Source of the DNA: Scleromitrula shiraiana
Lineage: Eukaryota > Ascomycota > Leotiomycetes > Helotiales > Sclerotiniaceae
Length of the DNA stretch: 64,000 nt
Assembly: GCA_028455995.1 (NCBI GenBank)
Contig: JABELC010000006.1
Span: 62,001-126,000 of the forward strand
Reading direction: 5' to 3'
This document shows, piece after piece, positions 21,389-32,100 of this stretch. Positions within the stretch are counted from its first letter, which is position 1, and every line of letters starts with the position of its first letter. The translations under genes and the position numbers were made by a program. The notes beneath the pieces are model-generated. The model had not been told where the DNA came from. It searched no databases and saw nothing but the letters and a program-made list of their open reading frames with translations.

Positions 21389-23755
21389 CTAAGCCTCCTT
21401 CCCACTATCACTCCCACTCTTACTCCCCTTACTACTCAACCCCGACTTCCTCTCCAACTTCTTACTAACAATAACCCCCTCCACCACCAATCCCCTCACC
21501 TTCTCCACATCCCTCAACACATTCTCCGTATCCTTCTTAACCGCCTCAACCTTCTTCTCCAAATCCTCCGGGAATCCCGATTTGTTCTTGATCTCCTCAA
21601 CCGCCGATTTGATACTCTCAATCGAGGATTCGATATGCGAGAGGTCGATTTTTTCGGCTGCGGGTGCAGGGGAAGATTTAATATCATCAACTGTTGATTT
21701 TACGGCCGCGATGGAGGATTCAATGTTCGAGAGGTCGACTTTTTCGGGTGCTGGTGCAGCCTTAAGTTCTTGAATTGTGGTTTTGATTTCAGAGATTGAG
21801 GATTCGATGGAGGTGATGTCAAGTTTTTCTGGTGCGGGTGCACTCTCAACTGCCTTCTTAATTTCGGAGATCTCGGATTCAATCTTTGAAAGATCGATCT
21901 TCTCCTGAGCGGGGGCAGGAGTGTTCTTGACCTCATCGATTGATTTCTTAATCTGCTCGATTGAAGATTCAACTGAAGTCAAATCAACAGATGTTGGTGC
22001 AGGAGTTGCCTTGATCTCATCAACGGTAGACTTAACTGCTGCGATTGATGATTCGATGTGAGAGAGATCGATTGCTTCTGGGGTAGCAGCTGGGGTTGAT
22101 TTAATCTCATCGACTGTGGTCTTGACTGCTGCAATTGATGCCTCGAGACCACTGAGATCGATATCCTTAGCAGCTGGTGCTGGTGTAGATTTGATCTCCT
22201 CGACTGAAACCTTCACAGACTCAATCGACTTCTCAAGACCACTAAGATCAACATCTTTAGCAGCTGGTGCAGGAGTAGCCTTAATTTCCTCAACGGTAGT
22301 CTTGACAGACTCAATCGAAGACTCAATGGCACTCAAATCAACAGCTGAAGCCGGGGTAGCCTTAATTTCCTCCACGATAATCTTGACTTCCTTAATGGAT
22401 TGCTCAATTGTAGAAAGATCAACAGATTCAGGTGTTGGGACAGATTTAATCTCATTGAGAGTACCAGTGTGGGATTCCAAAGCAGCCTTAATTTCAGCAA
22501 CTGATGATTCAATAGCGGAAAGATCAACTGGTGCTGGAGCGGATGCCTTAATTTCCTCAAGAGTACTCTTGTGACCATCGAGTGCGGTTGTAATTGGTGA
22601 TAAATCAACCTGTTCTGGAGTAGTTCCGGTAGCGTTCTTAATTTCCTCAAGGGTGGCAATGATATTCTTAACTTGAGAATCGATTGGTGAAAGGTCGACA
22701 GATTCATGAGCAGGAGCTGGAGTTGACTTGATTTCGTTAACAGTAGCAGAAATTTCCTTAACAGATGCTTCCAATCCAGAGATATCAGTTGGTTCAACGG
22801 TAGCAGCAGGCTTAGAAACAATTTCCTTAACCTCACCCAAAGTAGTGATGATTTCCTTAACAGATGATTCAAGACCAGAAATATCGATTGAAGCAGGAGC
22901 AGGAGCAGACTTAATTTCCTCAACCGAAGCAGCAACTTCCTTGATAGAAGCTTCAAGACCAGAGATATCGGTTGGGATAGCAGCAGGAGTAGACTTAATT
23001 TCGCCAAGAGTAGAAGAGTGAGATTCAGCAACAGATTTGATTTCATTCAAAGCTGAAGCATGAGAAGCATGAGAATCATTAGAAGCTGTAACCGCAGAGA
23101 GAATATCCTTAGAAGAATCCGATTCCTTGATAGCTGCAACATCAGACTTGATGGCAGCAATCTCCGATACAATAGTATTGAATGCTTCCTCGTGATTATT
23201 TTTCTTAAGAGCTGCTACCTCAGTAGCAATCTCATCCAACTTTGTAGTTTGTGCCGAAGAATCTGTTGAAGAGAGTTGTTCCTGAGTAGCTTTAACACTT
23301 GCATTCAATCCCTCCAATGAAGAAGTAATCTTGGCAATAGTTTCCTCAATAGCAGCTAGCTTATTCGAAGTTTCCGACTGCGTAGTTGAAAGTTTGGCAT
23401 CGACAGCATCGACATTAAGAGAAACATTTTGAATAGCGGTAGGAATGGAACTGATGGAAGATTCGAAAGTAGGTTTAATCTGTGAGATCAAATGAGTAGC
23501 GATTGCATTTGTGAAGCTTTCAGTATTCAAAGCCCTCTTAACAGCATCTTCAATTGCTTGCTCAACAATTTCCTTATCCCTAGCATCTTGTTCGGCAGAA
23601 GTTCTTGACTCCTCTGCAGTTGAAGTAGGTGATTCGGGTGAAGCTTCAATACTTCTTGTAGATTGAGCACGACCAAGTAAACGTCCGAACATCGCTGGTG
23701 ACATAGACTGAAATAATGCGGCTGGAAGGTGAGTGATGTATCTGAAAAAAGACAT
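21389..23755 (-). CDS. Repetitive coiled-coil protein, unknown function
   Basis: One exon encodes 788 residues. The N-terminus (MSFFRYITHLPAALFQSMSP) is hydrophobic to amphipathic and basic, possibly a mitochondrial or membrane-targeting segment. A helical region follows to about residue 240. The centre and C-terminal half contain about 16 copies of a 27-36-residue unit of the form (V/I)DLSxIESSIxxVKxTVxEIK followed by a Pro/Ala linker such as ATPAPAA. Hydrophobic spacing of three and four suggests amphipathic helices or coiled coil joined by flexible linkers. The last 60 residues are charged and end in a Ser/Gly/Lys-rich tail. The architecture recalls apolipoprotein- or perilipin-like helical repeats as well as structural coiled-coil proteins, but I recognise no family. 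The repeat DNA is diverged, so this is an old expansion under selection for helix pattern. Confidence 0.75.
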   Translation of the reverse strand: MSFFRYITHLPAALFQSMSPAMFGRLLGRAQSTRSIEASPESPTSTAEESRTSAEQDARDKEIVEQAIEDAVKRALNTESFTNAIATHLISQIKPTFESSISSIPTAIQNVSLNVDAVDAKLSTTQSETSNKLAAIEETIAKITSSLEGLNASVKATQEQLSSTDSSAQTTKLDEIATEVAALKKNNHEEAFNTIVSEIAAIKSDVAAIKESDSSKDILSAVTASNDSHASHASALNEIKSVAESHSSTLGEIKSTPAAIPTDISGLEASIKEVAASVEEIKSAPAPASIDISGLESSVKEIITTLGEVKEIVSKPAATVEPTDISGLEASVKEISATVNEIKSTPAPAHESVDLSPIDSQVKNIIATLEEIKNATGTTPEQVDLSPITTALDGHKSTLEEIKASAPAPVDLSAIESSVAEIKAALESHTGTLNEIKSVPTPESVDLSTIEQSIKEVKIIVEEIKATPASAVDLSAIESSIESVKTTVEEIKATPAPAAKDVDLSGLEKSIESVKVSVEEIKSTPAPAAKDIDLSGLEASIAAVKTTVDEIKSTPAATPEAIDLSHIESSIAAVKSTVDEIKATPAPTSVDLTSVESSIEQIKKSIDEVKNTPAPAQEKIDLSKIESEISEIKKAVESAPAPEKLDITSIESSISEIKTTIQELKAAPAPEKVDLSNIESSIAAVKSTVDDIKSSPAPAAEKIDLSHIESSIESIKSAVEEIKNKSGFPEDLEKKVEAVKKDTENVLRDVEKVRGLVVEGVIVSKKLERKSGLSSKGSKSGSDSGKEA

Positions 23756-26711
23756 CCGGGTAAAGAAAACCGGTGGGATGTACTCTTTTTTCTTTTTTCC
23801 ACTTCCTTTTCTTTTTCAGTCTCCGCTCCTTGTGAGATGAGTTACACAAGGGGAAGAAAAGAGGAAGAAGAAGAAAAAGAAAATTGTACCGATACAATAA
23901 TTTTTTTTTTCTTTTCTTTTTTTTTTTTTTTCCTGTAACCTTACTTTTCAGATAGAGTAATAAGTGGTTCGAGTAAAAAAAGAGAAGAGGTCGGAAAGGT
24001 AAGGTAAGGGAAGAGAAGTGAAAAAATGGGTAACATTCGATATTTCCTTAATTATTATTGAAAGATTTATTCCTATTTTGAAAAATAAAAAATATTGGGA
24101 AGGTGGGAAGGTGGGAAGGTGTGGAAGCCCTTGAAGGATTGAAGGGTTCGCACAGACAGAATGACAAGGGGACAAGTTGAAAAGTCAATGAAAATTAATT
24201 AGATAAGAGGAGGTTATAGATGGGATGGGGGGTGGGATGGGTTTGAGTTGGGTTGGGTTTGGAGGGGGGGAACTTGACGAAATTGATGAACTTGACCAGC
24301 TTGAGAATCTTTTGAGGAAATACTTCGTATAATAAATGTAACAACAACGTAGTTTATGTATTATAGAGTAGTAGAGTAGAGTAGTAAAGAATTGAACAAT
24401 ATTGATAAATAGCTACACAATAGAAAATGAGGAGATGAATATTAATATGAAAATTTGATTCTTATTATTGTAGATTGATCACGGAGATATGTTATGTTAT
24501 ATTATATTATCATTTCAATTTTATATTCACCTATCATCAAGACATCAAATTTATATATTTAAACAATAAAATCTATTCAAATCAATATAATAATATCTAT
24601 ATTCAAATAACTCCACTTTCATTTCTAGAAGAGAGAAGAGTAAAGAGATAAGGAAGAAGAGTGAAGAGTAAAGAGTAAAAAGAGAAGAAATAATTCGAAG
24701 TGGGATGTTTTGAGTATATATAAATAATAAGAAGAGGAGATGCATATGAAAACAGCAGCAGAATTTAAAATATATATGATCACGTGATAAGATCATTCAA
24801 TTTATTCCTCCAACATATAAGAATAGTTTGCTTTGACCGGGTACTTAAACCATATATAGAATAGTTCTCATAGTCCTCATAGTCCTCACTCGATTCATTC
24901 CCTTGTAATAAGCCACCATATTTATTATTATCAAAAAAATCTTCAATAGAATTTCTTCACCGCCTCAAAAATAAAAACTTATACTCTGATATGTATGTAT
25001 ATATGTATATATATATGTATGTATAGATTAGTACAGAATTCAGAATTAGATACAAAAACAAAATAATATCTAATCCGGGTGATTCCCGCTTATCAATATT
25101 CATATTCATATTCATATTCATATTCATATTCATATTCATATTCATATTCATATTCATATTCATATTCATATTCATATTCATATTCATATTCATATTCATA
25201 TTCATATTCATATTCATATTCATATTCATATTCATATTCATATTCATATTCATATCCATACTCATATTCATATCCATACCTTCAACATTTTTTAAAATTT
25301 AAACACCAAATACCAAATAATGCTGTATATGTATTACCAATACCATTACCTAACAATAAATAATCGGGATCCTATGATCTGATCTGATCTGATCTGATCT
25401 AATCTAATCCTCATCGGAAAGGTATATATATATATATATATATCCTAACTTACTAGTAACGACAGTGATTCATGATACGAGTGGACAGTTGATTTATTGG
25501 GGAATTGCACCATCGTCTTGATATGTTTGTTTATCTATTAATGAATTAATTAATTGATTGATTGATTAATTGATTGATCTACTATGGTGTTCACGAGACA
25601 CATATCTTACATCTTCTTTTCTTTTCTTTTCTTCTTTTCTTTTCTTCTTCTTCTGATACATACATACACACATACATACATACATAAATACATACACACA
25701 TCCATACCCCATCCCATCCATCCAATAAATAAATAATAAGTCAGTCCCACACCAACGCATTCTCCTATCATCGACGAACAGTTGTCTATCTATCCATCTA
25801 TCCATCTATCATCTATCAATCATCAATAATCCACCCCACCAATTCCATTCCATTTTTATCCATTTTCATCCCTTCTATTTTTTTTTATCTTCAGAATTTC
25901 TAGAATTTCTACGAGAATTTCTAGACTCAGGTATCCATTTACTTTTTTACCATACCATACTGACCATACCATACCATACTGACCATACAATCCAAAAAAA
26001 TCCTCTACATCAAGTTATCGCAGAACAAAAAGATAATAATTTATATCTATAATCTATAATCTAACGTGTATGGCGTATATACCGTGTATGGCGTCGATAA
26101 GGCGGTAAGGTGGTAAGGTGGGAATTCAACAGTAATTAATAAGCTAGCTATAAATGAGATGAGCTATAAATGAGATGAGGTGAGATGAGATGAAATGAAG
26201 TTAGATATCTGAAATTCAGGATTAGTTCGGGAGAAGATTATGTTTGGTTTAGTTAGTTATGCTGTTGTTATGCTGTTGTTATGTATGGTTGTATGGTTGT
26301 ATGGTTGTATGTATGTATGTATGGGGGTTTAATATATCTTGGGGGTTTGATGTATTGTGGATTTGATGTCTGGTATCTGGTATTTAATATTTAATATAAT
26401 ATCCCAGACTAATTTACTTATTATTCACAATATCAACTATCGAATTACGTGCGTTGGCGGAATATTTGGGATAGGTAGATTTTGGATAGGTATATTTTGT
26501 TTTCGTTGTTCGTCTAGGGGTGGGTGATCGATGGCATGAAGGGCTTCCTTCCTGAGTGATAATGTGGTTTAATAGCTTACTATACTATACTATACTGTAC
26601 TGTACAATACAATGTTCAAATTTCCTCCAACGCCTGATATTTTGACCTCCGAGCTATCCATACATACATCCACCCATCCATCCATCCATCATACATCCAC
26701 CCATCTAAGCC
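23756..26711. other. Intergenic, 3 kb, no gene recognised
   Basis: This space separates the coiled-coil gene and the UBX gene, both on the minus strand. It holds homopolymer T/A runs near 23900-23930, a long hexanucleotide array (separate entry), GATCT tandem near 25376-25402, TA runs near 25423-25443, ACAT/CATA runs near 25659-25690 and GTAT runs near 26280-26322. The first few hundred bases should include the promoter of the coiled-coil gene. Confidence 0.6.
25096..25276. repeat. Hexanucleotide (ATTCAT)n array, about 30 units
   Basis: An essentially perfect six-base tandem repeat of about 180 bp, degrading only at its right end where C replaces T in a few units. It is open in several frames and would give Tyr-Ser or Met-Asn dipeptide runs, but there is no sign that it is translated. 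Confidence 0.95.
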
Positions 26712-28282
26712 TTATTCATCATCATCATCATCATCCAAAGAAAACGGCTCAACAATCAAATTCCCACTCCTCCCAATCCTCTCCCCAATCGTCCCCCCCT
26801 CCCCAACCTCATGCACAACCCTCGGCAACGTCTGCACCAACCGAAAATCATACCTATGTTCGTAATCCCTGGGAGGATCCCTCGATTCCCATGCCTTCCC
26901 ACCCCGAATGATATCATAACAATCCACGAAAGCGTACACTTCTTCAATCCCATCGCTTGCTCGGAATCTCCTCGTAATCCTGGCCGCTTCGGGCATTTTG
27001 ATTGCTATGCGGACAACATCGTCCGCTTGATCCGGTTCCGAGGCGAATCCTTGGCATCGCCAATATCTCCAACTTTCTCGATTTTTGGCCAATCTACTCG
27101 CCGCTTCTTCTTCCTCCAGCCTTCTCTTCTCCGCTGCCGCGGCAGCAGCTTCGGCCTCCCTTCTCTGTCTAGCACGTTCTCGATCTTGCGCTAACGATTC
27201 TTCATATGCCGAATCCTGTTCCTCTCGTAAACTGCGCTCGAATTGTTGTGCCGAACGTGCTGCACGAGCCGCCGCTAACTTTTCCGAGTATTGTCCAATC
27301 GCGTTTTGTAGTTGCGCAACATATGCTTTTGGGGATTCTGGCCCGGATATTCGTGTAATTACTGACATTGATGTGGATCCATGTTCCGGTGTATGTGTAA
27401 TTAGAGCTGTGAAAGGAAATTTGGTACATCGAAGGGACGCCGAAACTTGATATGCCTCTGAATCTCTGACATCGCCAGCCCAGAATATTATGTTATTGGT
27501 AGGATCGGTTATGAATGTTGTGAATTCTTCCGAGAGTAGAGTGCCGCGAACAAATTCGGAGGTATCGTCATGTTCGGGTGATGTCAGATAAACGATGAGG
27601 AACTTTAGTTCTTTCTTTGCCAGATCTAGAGCTTGAGCATAACCCCCATCGAAGAATGGTAAACTATTAGCTCCATATTCTTCCTCGAATTCACGCTTCA
27701 TTCTTGCTGAACAATCTCGTGGTTTAAGTGGTCGTCGTTCCGTAGTTCGAGATGTGCCAGTAGAAGTGAGCATTCGTGGGAGGAATGGGAAAATATATGT
27801 AAAGAGTCTAAAGCTCGTCGAGAAAATTTTATATAATATGTTAAATGGTGTGAAGAGAATAGCGAGAAGAAAGGGTGGGCGTCGCATAACTTGGTCTTCT
27901 GGTTGAGGAACGATTCTTGGAGCAGAGTCTTGTTGTTGTCTTCGAATTCTATTAGATTCATTTAGAAGGCTATATTGGAGGTTTTCTTGTCTTGCTGCTC
28001 GTGGTGGAGGAACATTCTGTGCGGCCAGGCCGGCTGGAGTCAGGTTCTCATCTTCTCCATCAAAGAACTTTGCGATTGCAATCTAATAAGAAAGTTAACA
28101 TGAATTCTAGTAAATTGAACCAAATGATACAGAGCACAAGAAATTACCTCTACGCTCCATTGTGATCTCTGTAATAGAGGAATTGCTTGATTAACCTCTT
28201 GACCTGTAACAGCTAATAATTGTTCTAAAGCTAACTGCTGTGATTCGGACAGCTGGCTTATATCAACATCTGGTGTTGCCAT
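26712..28282 (-). CDS. UBX/UAS-domain membrane protein (FAF2/Ubx2-like)
   Basis: This protein probably recruits Cdc48/p97 to ubiquitinated clients at the endoplasmic reticulum or lipid droplet (ERAD). Two exons, 28148-28282 and 26712-28082, are joined across a 65-nt intron and give 501 residues. Residues about 8-50 form a UBA-like domain (QQLALEQLLAVTG...AIPLLQRSQWSVE). A hydrophobic hairpin follows at about 110-150 (PPFLLAILFTPFNILYKIF). Next come a thioredoxin-like UAS domain (FLIVYLTSPEHDDT...NNIIFWAGDV) and a long Glu/Arg/Ala-rich coiled coil. The C-terminal UBX domain contains the RFRASDGIEEVYAFVDCYD strand-helix region. The domain order UBA-hairpin-UAS-coil-UBX is that of FAF2/UBXD8 and fungal Ubx2/Ucp10. 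It is divergent from PAN3. Function follows from architecture; the exact yeast counterpart is less certain. Confidence 0.88.
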
Positions 28283-29107
28283 TTTATTGTGTCGAAAGAC
28301 TAATGGTTTTCTTGATTATTACCTATAAATGAGCATAATAAATAAGAAAGGATGGATTAGTAAATCTCAAAAACCAATAAATTTATTAACTTGAAGTTGT
28401 GCGCAGGAGACGAAGAGCTTGGAGCTCGATATTGTACCATGTAAAACATCAACCTTGTACCGGGTTTCCAGAAGTTACCTCGTTCCATAGATTGGGTGAA
28501 AGCCACAGAGGATTAATAATAATCCGATAAATCGTCTCATTTAAGCCACAATATAAGCCACTACGGCTGATACTGCCGCCCCACTATTCTCCATGATTTG
28601 TTACAATATTCTCGTCTTTATCTGATCGCATAAAATAGAAACATCGTCAAAGACCTCCACCCCGCGTCATCTCTATTTATCTTCACAACCGGATCGCAAT
28701 ACTACCATAAGGAATATATTTGGTTCCTTCACTGGTCTGCTAAATTATTTGTTGATTTTATCTTTGCATATTATCAGCCTTTCCACATATTGCTATTGCA
28801 AGGAACACAATCCTATTTGACCCCTCGAAGGGCCCAACTGATGTTCAAGGAAATGTCCGCGAGAATCAAGTAAGTAGGAATTACATAAATCATTTTGCAG
28901 ACCACCTCTACATCTTTCTGCCATCTGTCGCTCCTCGACGTGTTGAATCGCCCATTCAATCAAGCGAGGGTAAAATCTTATTCTACTTGTTGTAAACTGT
29001 TCAACGAACTCCCACTAAATCAGGCTTTAGGTTTCCTTCAGTGTCATTGGGGTGCGGCAGATAGTTATTTTTCTCGACAAGAGCAGGGAGAATAAAATAT
29101 TAAAAAA
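28283..29107. promoter_or_regulatory. Divergent promoter region, UBX gene / PAN3
   Basis: This 825-bp space separates two divergent start codons. No conserved coding region was seen in it. PAN3 probably has a 5' leader here; short upstream open frames exist but are not convincing. Confidence 0.45.
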
Positions 29108-32100
29108 ATGGCGGCTACAAGATTCAATCAACCCGAACTTCGAAGACCAACGAGCTCTCCGAGACCGAAAGGACGTGGTACGTTGTATTGGCGCATGTGT
29201 TGGGGAAATTGTATGTTGACGAGGCTATATAGAAAATGCGAAAGATACGCTTTGTAGGAACGTTTTAATCTATGGGCATTGTCGATATGAGGATCAGGGT
29301 TGTGCTTTTAATCATGATCCTAACAAGGGGATTGGAGGGGTAGCTGAACCGTAAGTACTTTCTTAATTCATTCGTTAATTAATACCGTTGGTTATGGCTC
29401 TCTTCGGATTCAATTCGATTTATGCAAATATTTGCAACCTCTACGACTATTCGGTGTATTACCAGTTTCAACATCAGCTGCAGACCGGACGATATGACTC
29501 TTCAATCGGAGTTGGGAATCGCAAGGAATTTGGGGCAGTTATTTGGGAAGTTGGAATGGAAACGGGACAAAATATTGCGACTATTTAGATATTGATATGT
29601 CTTCTGTTCAGCTGTTTGACAACAAGTGGCATGATGATACTTCACGCATGATTTATCGGCAGTATGACTGAGGCTGTTGTTGCTTGAGAGGGGTTTGGAG
29701 CGAAAACTTTCGATCGCAACTATTGCCCACCACATTTCTAGGATGGATCCATAATAACCATCTGCTCAAGCCTTCACCGTCCATATAAATCTTGAGCGGA
29801 CTTTTCCTTCTGGATATGTCTCGAAACTCTGCACGGCTCGAATCCCTATGTATAAGTTGGAGTGCCTTCGATATCTCTGAGTGCGTCTCCATTCATCCAG
29901 GATGCATGTGTATATGAAAGTTTCCTATTATCGCCATTAGCTTTTTAGAGTTATCTCCATATACCCTGATCTGAAGGAAGAAGAGTCGCAGTCTCTATGT
30001 ATGACTATTACATACACCTTTATTATTTGGGGCTCTGGGACTACTCGGCAAAATTGATGACATTGGGATCTTACAGCTTCTACTGGTCTTTTTGCAACAC
30101 ACATAATAATGTTCTTCGGAATTTGTGTAGCTGTGCTTGGATCCACAAGGTATAAACTTAAGTAAACGATGTATCTCGATATCTTAGCCATAATGGCCTT
30201 CGTTGTTGCCTTCATCATATCGGGTAACCTCGATCTGGAAGCTTTCCTCCGTATACGAAATAACGATCCAGGGTAAACAAGACTTCTTCGCTACTTCCAA
30301 TTGTCTTTTTCGAATACATAATGGACTTGCTTCTACTTCCAACAATCCTCTGGAATATCTCTACACAATCAATCATCTTGATTTTCGGCCGTTCACAGCA
30401 TTTACTTGTCTTCAAGCCGTTTGGTTACTTACTGCACATATTTCATTCGCTCCAATTACTAAACGTGTCAACATGAAGACCATCCTTTTAGTACTATTAC
30501 TCTCGTTCATATTATATATACTACCACACCGAGGAGGGTGCTGTCGGAAAAGTGATAAACAGATGGGCGGTAGTTCTCTGTTCACCTCTCCCTTTTGGCT
30601 TCACACGAGAGCAGTACAGTATTGCATGGTATGCTTTTTGTCAGATATCATTAGAAATTGTTCATTTCCCTACCGGAAAGTTGTTCCCTTGGATATGGAG
30701 GAGAATTCGCGAAATTTGTCGTTCGATACCTAGATCCTAGGGAATTTCTGTTGAAAACATTCAAATCGATGATAACGCTCCGGAACGGAGTCAGGAAGAG
30801 AATACTTCGGGAGATTATACTTTGGCTGATGAAGCTTTGGCTGACGATACTCTGGCTGATGATACTCTGGCGGCTGATGCTTTGGAAAAGTGATGCTTTG
30901 GAAGACGATGCTTTGGAAAACAACACTTTGCAAGCCGACATTTTACAAGACGGCACTTCCCAGGATTTTACTTTACAAGCCGACACTTTGCAAGATGATA
31001 CTTCGCAAGATGATACTTTGGAAGAGGATACTTCGGGAGAGGATACTCAGGGCAGCAATACTCCAAGTGAAAGTTCAGAGAGTGAAGCAAGCTCTGCTAG
31101 CTCAGAATCCGATACTACCTCCACAATAGTACCGAAACAAGCTTCAAATCTCAATTTCCCACGGCCTCCTTATGCCACCGTTATTGCCAACAATACATCC
31201 TCAAAGTCTACAATGTCAAAGCCACCCATAAATGAGCAGCTAAAGTCATTAAAAAAATTATCTGAGAACAAGACGGCGCTCCTAGAGACACCAACGCACG
31301 GGAACTTTCGAGCTTTAATAAACGAATCTACAAATGCGACAGTGCCTCTGAAACCAAAAGCATTCATTCATAGGCAATTAGACCCCGCGGGCGATACATC
31401 TAAGAATACAGGAGTCATTTCGGGACCATCTGCGAGTGAGCAACCGCAGGAAAATTTCTCACGACCTCCGCATACGCGACATATATCATTGGAGGAAGGG
31501 TTACGATCATCTGAATTCAAACGTCAAAATAAGCAAGCAAAAAAACACAAATATGTCTCCAAACCCACTGATGAATCATTACAATTGCAGTCTACGCAAC
31601 GTCCTCTCCAAATTCATGAGCAAATAGAGTCAAACGCTCAACGTGGCCTCTCCAATCATACTGGTGAACAGCGAAATCCTAGTCCTGAGGACTCAGGTTT
31701 CATCAGTTCGAGCAGATCCTCTCTCACTATTGAGAATGGACCTGCTCCTGATGCCAGGGAATCGACGGATCATTTGGAGGATACAATCAACGATCCTTCG
31801 AGTTCCCCATCTGAAGACGGCTCATCTGCTCAATCTCCCATCTCTCCAGCGAGTGAACAGCATAATAGCTCTAATGCATTAACTGTCAATATGCGCGACA
31901 ATACAAATGACGGTTCTCTAAATGGATATCCTTGCGCATCTCAACGTTCTTCTGATACACAACAAACACGCCGAATGGCATCTTGAAGTACTCCAATAGA
32001 CAATATCAATGGGTCATGGGACTTTACCAAGCCCCGGGCAAACCAGACACAATCAACGGATTATTAGGATTTCTTTACACGATTTTATAGCTCAGGTCTG

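Noticed and set aside
25079..25363. Tyr-Ser / Met-Asn repeat open frames
   Set aside because: They come only from the (ATTCAT)n microsatellite and have no conserved flanks.
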